Shown here one piece after another: positions 1 to 6,170 of a DNA stretch of 9,794 nt. Position 1 is the first letter of the stretch. Each line of letters opens with the position of its first letter. Position numbers and translations under genes: made by a program. The stretch comes from an uncultured Collinsella sp. (GTDB lineage Bacteria; Actinomycetota; Coriobacteriia; Coriobacteriales; Coriobacteriaceae): the NCBI GenBank assembly GCA_934617135.1, contig CAKTUC010000051.1, positions 1 through 9,794 of the forward strand, in the 5' to 3' direction. The notes below the pieces were generated by a model, which had not been told where the DNA came from, did not search any database, and was given only the letters and a program-made list of their open reading frames with translations.

Positions 1-63
1 TGACCCCCTAATGCAAACAACGGCGCTGCCCAGCTAGCTACAACTTGGGCTGCCGTCGACACT

Positions 64-92
64 ATTCTACCCACGAACGACATTTTGGACAA
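64..92 (-). promoter_or_regulatory. Divergent minus-strand sigma70-like promoter
   Basis: Read on the minus strand, a -35 box TTGTCC (87-92) is followed by exactly 17 bases and a -10 box TAGAAT (64-69, five of six consensus bases). Transcription would run leftwards out of the window. The minus strand then carries an imperfect hairpin (21-55) and an AGGGGG ribosome-site-like string at 4-9, as expected just before a start codon beyond the left edge. This suggests a gene divergent from the TetR operon, but no codon of it is visible. Confidence 0.45.
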
Positions 93-120
93 TCGGTAAT
101 GCCGCTTCAAAAGCCAGACG

Positions 121-155
121 GATTGTGACAAAGGGACTGTCCCTTTGCCGCAATC
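121..155. repeat. 35-bp near-perfect palindrome with GGGAC-T-GTCCC core
   Basis: The arms are 17 bases each around a central T (138). The inner 19 bases (129-147) are perfectly palindromic. The only mismatches in the full element are 128/148 and 126/150, the latter a G-U wobble in plus-strand RNA. There is no T-tract after the stem, so it is not a classic terminator. It sits between the two divergent promoters and could be a dispersed repetitive palindrome or a protein site. I recall similar GGGACTGTCCC strings elsewhere in Coriobacteria but cannot verify this here. Confidence 0.6.
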
Positions 156-178
156 TAAATATTGCCTTTACGTGTTGA

Positions 179-198
179 TGCACACGGTGTGCAATAAT
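179..198 (+). promoter_or_regulatory. Extended -10 promoter overlapped by TetR operator-like palindrome
   Basis: A perfect 15-bp palindrome, TGCACAC-G-GTGTGCA (179-193), overlaps an extended -10 element TGC-AATAAT (190-198; five of six -10 bases plus the TG motif). No good -35 is at ideal spacing: TTTACG at 167-172 is 20 bases away. Transcription would begin near 205, about 40 bases before the TetR start. A palindrome over the promoter of a TetR gene is the usual autorepression arrangement. Binding by this TetR is inferred. Confidence 0.5.
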
Positions 199-221
199 AC
201 TCGCACTGTGCAATAGCGCAC
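188..221 (+). promoter_or_regulatory. Cluster of GTGC/GCAC half-sites (second operator candidate)
   Basis: The 9-base string TGTGCAATA occurs at 188-196 and again at 207-215, a 19-base period. Overlapping small palindromes follow: GCAC-T-GTGC at 203-211 and GTGC-N6-GCAC at 208-221. These share the half-site of the 179-193 palindrome, so a second repressor dimer could bind just downstream, over the likely transcription start. Confidence 0.4.
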
Positions 222-244
222 GGACTGAGTAACAAGGAGGACGC

Positions 245-955
245 TTGTCCCAGCTCGAGAAATGCGACCGCCGGTCCCTTCGCTCGCAGCGTGCCCTTCG
301 CCAGGCACTTGCCAGCGAGCTTGCCGAAAGCGGCGACCTTTCGCGCATTAATGTCGCGTCGCTCACCGAGCGCGCCGGCCTTACGCGCCGCACGTTCTAT
401 TCGCACTACCGCGATATCCCCGACTTTATCAATCAAATCGAGGACGGCTTGCTGGCCGAGATCCGTGAGCGCATTGAGCTCATCACCGCAGCTCAGCTGC
501 CTGATCTCTATCACAACATCGATGAGCTCGAGCCGGCGCCCGGTTCGGTTGAGTTGCTGCGTTATCTTGCGGCCAACCGCGACTTAATTGGTGCGCTGCT
601 GGGTCCGGGCGGCGACCAGGCCTTCATTAAAAGGATCATCGACACCGCGCGTGAGGCTGTGGTGCCGCGTGCGCAGACGGGCATTTTGGGCCTGGCGCTG
701 GGCACGTTCTTTGACTACTACGTCACCTACGTCGTGAGTGCCGAGGTCGGCATGATTCAGCGCTGGTTTGAGCGTGGGCTCACCGAATCGCCCGAGGCCA
801 TGGCACGCATTATGACGGTGCTCGCTTTTGTGCGCCCTGGTGACCTGTATGGCCAACCCATCGATATCAACGTGCCGGAATACGGCATGAAGCTATTGAA
901 CTTGCAGCTCGAGGACGCGGCCGACACCGCCGCAACCGTCGAGTCCAACAACTAA
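245..955 (+). CDS. TetR/AcrR-family transcriptional regulator
   Basis: A 236-residue one-component repressor, expected to act as a dimer on DNA and release it on binding a small ligand. The N-terminal helix-turn-helix is clear: residues 37-57 read as a TetR recognition unit containing TERAGLTRRTFYSHYRD. The C-terminal half, with a GPGGDQAF-type motif near residues 119-127, resembles the TetR_C_8 ligand domain group. The start is a TTG at 245, chosen because AAGGAGG (234-240) lies four bases upstream, an in-frame stop TAA sits at 230-232, and the TetR fold needs these N-terminal residues. The gene is about 30 residues longer at the C-terminus than typical relatives, ending in an acidic, alanine-rich tail. 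It lies 11 bases upstream of the giant reductase gene and is surely co-transcribed, so it most likely controls that gene and itself. The ligand is unknown, perhaps an acyl-CoA or the substrate of the reductase. Confidence 0.9.
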   Translation: MSQLEKCDRRSLRSQRALRQALASELAESGDLSRINVASLTERAGLTRRTFYSHYRDIPDFINQIEDGLLAEIRERIELITAAQLPDLYHNIDELEPAPGSVELLRYLAANRDLIGALLGPGGDQAFIKRIIDTAREAVVPRAQTGILGLALGTFFDYYVTYVVSAEVGMIQRWFERGLTESPEAMARIMTVLAFVRPGDLYGQPIDINVPEYGMKLLNLQLEDAADTAATVESNN

Positions 956-966
956 GAGGAGAGACA

Positions 967-3900
967 ATGAGCAAACTCGTCGAAGGCATTAAGGACCGCA
1001 TGGTCGCTGCCGCGCGCGAGGCCGCGCCTGCCGTGGTGGACGTTGCGCAGAAGGCCGCGACTGCCGCTGCCGAGAAGGTCGCCGAGGCAGTTGCCGAGGC
1101 CAAGAATGCGGCGGGAGAGACACTCGCCGCTAGCGAACCCGTCGTCGCCGCCGAGTCCGTAGACGCCACCGCCGCCCAGGCTCCCGAAGGCGCAATCTTC
1201 AACCCCGAGGCCGCCCGCGGTAACCTGCACTTGGGCATCGACGTGGGCTCCACCACCGTCAAGCTCGCCGTGCTCAACGACGATAACCAGATTGTCTACG
1301 CCAAGTACCAGCGCCACCACACCGATGTCCGCGCCTGCGCCCGCGACCTGTTCGAGGGAGCCGCAACCGTGCTGCCGACGGCCCAGATGACCTGCGCCAT
1401 TACCGGTTCGGGCGGTCTGCTGCTGTCCCAGTGGCTCGAGCTGGAGTTTGTCCAGGAGGTCATCGCCAGCAAACGCGCCGTCGAGACCCTCATCCCGGCC
1501 ACCGACGTCGCCATCGAGCTGGGCGGCGAGGACGCCAAGATCATCTACTTCGATAACGGCATCGAGCAGCGCATGAACGGTACCTGCGCCGGCGGCACGG
1601 GCGCGTTCATCGATCAGATGGCAACCCTGCTGCACACCGATGCCAGCGGCCTCAATGAGCTCGCGGCCAACGCCACCACCATCTATCCCATCGCCAGCCG
1701 CTGCGGCGTCTTTGCCAAGACCGACGTGCAGCCACTGCTCAACGAGGGTGCCCGCCCCGAGGACGTCGCCGCATCCATCTTCCAGGCCGTCGTGACCCAG
1801 ACCATCTCGGGCCTGGCGTGCGGCCGTCCCATCCGCGGCAATGTTGCCTTCCTGGGCGGCCCGCTGCAGTACCTCTCCGAGCTGCGTCATCGCTTCTACC
1901 TCACGCTCAATCTGGACGAGGAGCACCGCATCGTGCCCCAAAACGCCCACCTGTTTGTGGCGAGCGGCGCCGCCATGGCGCACGAGTCCAACAAGCTCAG
2001 CACGTTCCCGCAGCTCATTGCAGCCATCGACAGCCTGGGTGACACACAGGGTGCAGAGGTTGAGCGCCTGGACCCGCTCTTTGCCACCGACGAGGACTAT
2101 GCCGAGTTCAAGAACCGTCACGACACCGAGGTCGTCCCCAAGGGCAAGCTCGATGGCTACACCGGCCGCGTGTTCATTGGTATCGACGCCGGTTCCACCA
2201 CGATGAAGGCCGCGCTCGTGGGCGAGGACGGCCAGCTGCTGCACACCTGGTATGGCAACAACAACGGTGACATCCTGGGCACGGCCAAGGTCATCATGGC
2301 CGATTTCTACAACCACATCCCCGCCGGTTGCACCATCGGCCACGTGACCACCACGGGCTATGGCGAGGCGCTGCTCATCGAGGCCCTCAAGGCCGATTCC
2401 GGAGAGATCGAGACCGTCGCGCACCTGCGCGGCGCCAAGGCATTCCTGCCCGGCGTCGAGTTTATCCTGGACATCGGCGGCCAGGACATGAAGTGTCTGC
2501 GCGTCAAGGACGGCGTCATCGAGCACATCATGCTCAACGAGGCCTGCTCGTCGGGTTGCGGTAGCTTTATCGAGAGCTTCGCCGTCTCTATGAACATGGA
2601 CGTGCGCGCGTTTGCCGATGCCGCCATCCATGCCAAGGCCCCCGTCGATCTGGGCAGCCGCTGCACGGTCTTTATGAACTCGCGCGTCAAGCAGGCGCAA
2701 AAGGAAGGCGCCACGGTGGGCGACATCGCGGCCGGCCTGTCTTATTCCGTCATCAAGAACGCCCTGTTCAAGGTCATTAAGCTGCGCGACCCCAAGGAGA
2801 TCGGCAGCCAGGTGATCGTTCAGGGCGGCACCTTTATGTCCGATGCCACGCTGCGCGCGTTTGAGCAGCTCACCGGCGTACATGCCGTGCGTCCCGACAT
2901 CGCCGGCTGCATGGGCGCCTATGGTGCGGCCCTGCTCGCCCGCGATCGCGCCGGCGCCGACGGCACCTCGACCATTCTTTCTGCCGAGGACATCGCGCAC
3001 CTCACCGTGACGCAAAAGCATGTCCGCTGCGGCCGTTGCTCCAACAACTGCCAGCTCACCGTCAACGACTTTGGCGGCGGCAGGCGCTTTATCACCGGCA
3101 ACCGCTGCGAGAAGGGTGCCGGCCACAAAAAGCAGAAGACCGAGGCTCCCAACCTCTTCAAAAAGAAAAACGAGCTGCTCTTTAACCGCGAGGTGCTGAG
3201 CCCCGACGAGGCCCCGCGCGGCACCGTGGGCATCCCGCGCGCACTCAACATGTACGAGAACTACCCCTTCTGGCACGCGTTCTTTACGCGCCTAGGCTTT
3301 AGCGTGCAGCTGTCCGACCAGTCGAGCAAAAAGACCTACCAGGCGGGCATCGAGTCCATGCCGTCCGAGAGCGTGTGCTATCCGGCCAAGATGAGCCACG
3401 GCCACGTGATGAACCTCATCGACCGCGATGTCGACTTCATTTGGATGCCGTGCGTGCGCTGGGAGCGCAAGGAGGATCCGACTGCCGGCAACTGCTACAA
3501 CTGCCCCATCGTCATGAGCTATCCCACGGCGCTGGCGCTCAACATCGACGAGATCCGCGAGCAGAATATCGAGTTCCTGTATCCGTTTGTGCCGTATCAC
3601 GATAAGACCGAGCTCAAGCGCCGCCTGTACCAGGTGCTCGCCGTCGATCGCGTGGCCGATGCCGAGGCCGGTCGCGGTCGCGTGCGTGGACCCAAGATCA
3701 CGCGCTCCGAGGTCGATGCCGCCGTCAACGCTGCATTTGAGGCCGATGCGCGCTTCCACGAGGACATCCAGACCATGGGCGAGGAGGCTCTTAAGTGGGT
3801 CGAGGACCACGGCGGCCACGGCATCGTGCTCGCCGGTCGCCCCTACCACAACGACCCCGAGATCAATCACGCCCTGCCCGAGCTTATCTCGAGCTTTGGC

Positions 3901-5754
3901 TTTGCCGTCTTTACCGAGGATTCGCTCGCGCATCTGGTGAAGCCCGAGCGCCCGATCCGCGTCGTCGACCAGTGGATGTACCACAGCCGCCTGTACGCCG
4001 TCGCCCGTTTTGTGACGATGCGCAACGACCTGGACCTGATTCAGCTCAACTCCTTCGGCTGCGGTCTGGACGCCCTGACCACCGACCAGGTGCAGGAGAT
4101 CTTGGAGGCCAGCGGCAAGATCTACACTGTGCTCAAGATCGACGAGGTGTCCAACCTGGGCGCCGCGCGCATCCGTATTCGCTCGCTCATGGCAGCACTC
4201 AAGGACCAAGAGGCCGAGCGCCTCGCCGAGGCCACGGCAGCGGGCGAGGCCTACGAGCAGGGCGACGCCGCGCCGGTGGCGCCCTCCACGGATGCCCCCG
4301 CGTTCGCGAGCCGCAAGTACACGTTTGAGGCTCAGCGCGAGAGTGCTTCGACCGCGTGGCCCAAGGTGCCCTTTACCGAGCAGATGCGCGAGGAGGGCTA
4401 CACCATCCTGTGCCCGCAGATGGCGCCGATCCACTTTGACCTGGTTAAAGAGGTGTTCCGCGGTGCCGGCTACAACTTGGAGCTGCTGCCCTCGACCGAT
4501 CACGATGCCGTCGAGGCCGGTCTGCGCTATGTGAACAATGACATCTGCTATCCGTCGATCCTGGTGACCGGCCAGATCATGGAGGCCATTGAGAGCGGTC
4601 GGTACGACCTGTCCAAGACGGCCGTGGTCATCAGCCAGACCGGCGGCGGCTGCCGTGCCACCAACTACATCGCACTCATCCGCAAGGCCCTGCGCGAGAG
4701 CGGCCACCCCGAGATTCCGGTGATCTCGCTTTCGGCTGTGGCGCTCGGCGAGGACAACCCCGGCTTTAAGATTACGCCGGCGCTGCTTAAGCAGGCCGTG
4801 TACGCGGTGCTCTTTGGTGACGTGATGATGCAGATGCTCTACCGTTGCCGCCCGTACGAGGCCACGCCCGGTGCCGCCAACGCGCTCTACGAGGAGTACA
4901 TGGCGCGCGCCCGCAAGCTGGCGCCCAAGTTCAACCGCCACAACTACACCAAGCTGTGCCGCGAGGCCATCCGCGCGTTCGACACCATGCCGCTCGTGGG
5001 CGAGGGTACTAAGCCGCGTGTGGGCGTGGTCGGTGAGATCTTGGTCAAGTTCCATCCCACGGCCAACAACCACGTGGTCGATGTCATCGAGCGCGAGGGC
5101 TGCGAGGCCGTGGTGCCGGGTCTGCTCGACTTCTTCCTGTACTCCATGAGCAACGCCGAGCTGCAGAAAGACGAGCTGGGAAGCTCTGCTACCACGCGCG
5201 CGGGCATGCAAGCGCTCATCAAGCTTGTGGACTGGATGCGCACGCCGGTGGAGGAGATGCTCGAGAAGTCCCGCCGCTTCGAGGCGCCCGAGCGCATCGG
5301 CACCATGGCCGACAAGGCCCGTACGGTGCTTTCGGTGTGCAACAACATGGGCGAGGGCTGGTTGCTCACGGCCGAGATGCTCGACCTGATCGACCATGGC
5401 GCGCCCAACATCATCTGCACGCAGCCCTTTGCGTGCCTGCCCAACCACGTGGTGGGTAAGGCTGTGATCAAGGAGCTGCGCCGCCAGCACCCCGAGAGCA
5501 ACATCGTCGCGGTGGACTACGACCCCGGTGCATCCGAGGTCAACCAGCTCAACCGCATTAAGCTCATGATCAGCGTGGCCAAGGAAAACATGCGCGCCGG
5601 CAAGGGCTTTAAGCTCGAGAAGGTGGCACCGCTCGCGATGGACGAGGTCACCGGCCAGATGCGTGCCCACGATGGCTGCGTGAGCTGCGGCTCGGTGAGC
5701 GAGGAGGCCGTGGCATCGGTCGCCAAGCGCCTGGGACACGGCATTAAGAAATAG
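967..5754 (+). CDS. Giant fused 2-hydroxyacyl-CoA dehydratase activase / DUF2229 / dehydratase-like protein
   Basis: A 1595-residue cytoplasmic protein, probably an ATP-driven reductase of the 2-hydroxyacyl-CoA dehydratase / double-cubane-cluster superfamily. Visible order: an alanine-rich helical extension (1-86); activase (BcrAD_BadFG, ASKHA) domain 1 with DVGSTT (92-97), GGEDAK (186-191) and cysteines 207 and 246; activase domain 2 with DAGSTT (407-412), GGQDMK (504-509) and cysteines 527 and 566; a four-cysteine cluster C688-x2-C691-x3-C695...C714; a DUF2229 module from about 752 (VGIPRA, C804 in CYP, C829, C843, C846, C1032); a low-complexity linker (about 1075-1115); and a second dehydratase-like module (C1149, C1194 in CYP, C1229 in TGGGC, C1484, C1490), ending with C1571-x2-C1574. 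The activase cysteine pairs are both 39 apart, matching the cluster ligands C127/C166 of HgdC as I recall them. ATG 967 follows GAGGAGAG at 956-963. Family members I know are typically about 1400 residues, so the N-terminal extension is extra. The family is clear; the substrate is not known. Confidence 0.88.
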   Translation: MSKLVEGIKDRMVAAAREAAPAVVDVAQKAATAAAEKVAEAVAEAKNAAGETLAASEPVVAAESVDATAAQAPEGAIFNPEAARGNLHLGIDVGSTTVKLAVLNDDNQIVYAKYQRHHTDVRACARDLFEGAATVLPTAQMTCAITGSGGLLLSQWLELEFVQEVIASKRAVETLIPATDVAIELGGEDAKIIYFDNGIEQRMNGTCAGGTGAFIDQMATLLHTDASGLNELAANATTIYPIASRCGVFAKTDVQPLLNEGARPEDVAASIFQAVVTQTISGLACGRPIRGNVAFLGGPLQYLSELRHRFYLTLNLDEEHRIVPQNAHLFVASGAAMAHESNKLSTFPQLIAAIDSLGDTQGAEVERLDPLFATDEDYAEFKNRHDTEVVPKGKLDGYTGRVFIGIDAGSTTMKAALVGEDGQLLHTWYGNNNGDILGTAKVIMADFYNHIPAGCTIGHVTTTGYGEALLIEALKADSGEIETVAHLRGAKAFLPGVEFILDIGGQDMKCLRVKDGVIEHIMLNEACSSGCGSFIESFAVSMNMDVRAFADAAIHAKAPVDLGSRCTVFMNSRVKQAQKEGATVGDIAAGLSYSVIKNALFKVIKLRDPKEIGSQVIVQGGTFMSDATLRAFEQLTGVHAVRPDIAGCMGAYGAALLARDRAGADGTSTILSAEDIAHLTVTQKHVRCGRCSNNCQLTVNDFGGGRRFITGNRCEKGAGHKKQKTEAPNLFKKKNELLFNREVLSPDEAPRGTVGIPRALNMYENYPFWHAFFTRLGFSVQLSDQSSKKTYQAGIESMPSESVCYPAKMSHGHVMNLIDRDVDFIWMPCVRWERKEDPTAGNCYNCPIVMSYPTALALNIDEIREQNIEFLYPFVPYHDKTELKRRLYQVLAVDRVADAEAGRGRVRGPKITRSEVDAAVNAAFEADARFHEDIQTMGEEALKWVEDHGGHGIVLAGRPYHNDPEINHALPELISSFGFAVFTEDSLAHLVKPERPIRVVDQWMYHSRLYAVARFVTMRNDLDLIQLNSFGCGLDALTTDQVQEILEASGKIYTVLKIDEVSNLGAARIRIRSLMAALKDQEAERLAEATAAGEAYEQGDAAPVAPSTDAPAFASRKYTFEAQRESASTAWPKVPFTEQMREEGYTILCPQMAPIHFDLVKEVFRGAGYNLELLPSTDHDAVEAGLRYVNNDICYPSILVTGQIMEAIESGRYDLSKTAVVISQTGGGCRATNYIALIRKALRESGHPEIPVISLSAVALGEDNPGFKITPALLKQAVYAVLFGDVMMQMLYRCRPYEATPGAANALYEEYMARARKLAPKFNRHNYTKLCREAIRAFDTMPLVGEGTKPRVGVVGEILVKFHPTANNHVVDVIEREGCEAVVPGLLDFFLYSMSNAELQKDELGSSATTRAGMQALIKLVDWMRTPVEEMLEKSRRFEAPERIGTMADKARTVLSVCNNMGEGWLLTAEMLDLIDHGAPNIICTQPFACLPNHVVGKAVIKELRRQHPESNIVAVDYDPGASEVNQLNRIKLMISVAKENMRAGKGFKLEKVAPLAMDEVTGQMRAHDGCVSCGSVSEEAVASVAKRLGHGIKK

Positions 5755-5780
5755 TCGGTCTGCTTCGAGCCGGATATGAG

Positions 5781-5822
5781 ACAAACGGGTGGTAGCCGTG
5801 GCGGCTGTCACCCGTTTTTGTT
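5781..5822 (+). terminator. Rho-independent terminator of the TetR-reductase operon
   Basis: The stem pairs 5783-5797 with 5803-5817 (AAACGGGTG... with ...CACCCGTTT, inner AGCC/GGCT, two G-U wobbles) around a five-base loop. It is followed by a T-rich stretch (5815-5822). It lies 27 bases after the stop codon of the giant gene. Confidence 0.88.
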
Positions 5823-5871
5823 GGACATATGTTGCGTAAATCGCCTTACTACTACCTCCTGCGAGCCCAGA

Positions 5872-6001
5872 TTTCGGAAGTGCGGGGAAAAACTCGGAAC
5901 CTCCGAGCACACTGCCTTTTCCGACTCTTGTGACCTGCGGTTTTGTTGTAAAAAAAGCCGGTCTGGTTGGCGAAACTCGATTTTTCCCCGCACTTCCGAA
6001 A
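5872..6001. repeat. 130-bp MITE-like element with 21-bp terminal inverted repeats
   Basis: The 21 bases at 5872-5892 (starting TTTCGGAAGTGCGGGG) are the exact reverse complement of 5981-6001. The 88-base interior contains a nested perfect hairpin, CTCGGA-ACC-TCCGAG (5893-5907), and an A7 run near 5950-5956. No coding signal is convincing: short ORFs on both strands cross it but lack ribosome sites and domains. No target-site duplication is obvious in the flanks. It could be a miniature transposable element, a REP-like palindromic repeat or a large RNA hairpin. Confidence 0.6.
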
Positions 6002-6049
6002 ACGGCGGTCCAACGACACACAGAATACCCTTCAGAACTCTGAGATAAT
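6002..6049 (+). promoter_or_regulatory. Promoter of the 3-hydroxyacyl-CoA dehydrogenase gene
   Basis: TGA-GATAAT at 6041-6049 is an extended -10 (five of six bases of TATAAT plus TG). No strong -35 exists 16-18 bases upstream. A small perfect palindrome TCAGA-AC-TCTGA (6032-6043) abuts and overlaps the -10 and could be an operator. Transcription would start near 6056. The sequence between the MITE-like element and the palindrome has no other feature I can name. Confidence 0.45.
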
Positions 6050-6055
6050 GAACAG

Positions 6056-6170
6056 GTGTAGCCGTTCGCCGTTAAAAATCGTCCGTTTAAAGAACGAACG
6101 CCCGGGGTGTAGGCTCCTTACGGTTGAATAAATACACATCTATGGAATTACGTAAGAGAGGACTGTTCCT
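6056..6170 (+). promoter_or_regulatory. Structured 5' leader with possible ribosome-site-sequestering hairpin
   Basis: About 115 nt of leader precede ATG 6171. One stem pairs GTTCG (6064-6068) with CGAAC (6095-6099), enclosing TTAAA/TTTAA (6072-6076/6086-6090). A second pairs CTTACG (6117-6122) with CGTAAG (6151-6156), extended with one bulge by CTC/GAG (6114-6116/6158-6160). The second stem would bury most of the ribosome site AGAGAGGA (6155-6162). AGCC (6060-6063) could alternatively pair with GGCT (6112-6115), which overlaps the base of the second stem. I do not recognise a known riboswitch class. Confidence 0.35.

Noticed and set aside
952..3276. 774-residue open frame on the minus strand
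   Set aside because: Antisense shadow of the giant reductase caused by GC-rich codon use; no ribosome site, no domain, composition rich in Gly, Ala, His and Leu.
5808..5993. 61-residue minus-strand ORF inside the inverted-repeat element
   Set aside because: Lies almost wholly within the repeat and has no ribosome site. Similar ORFs may be annotated wherever the repeat occurs, but I see no sign of translation.
3292..6021. 909-residue open frame on the minus strand
   Set aside because: Antisense to the reductase and running across its terminator and the inverted-repeat element; no recognisable domain or initiation signal.
5776..6048. 90-residue plus-strand ORF in the intergenic region
   Set aside because: It spans the operon terminator and the MITE-like repeat, has no ribosome site and a composition unlike local genes.
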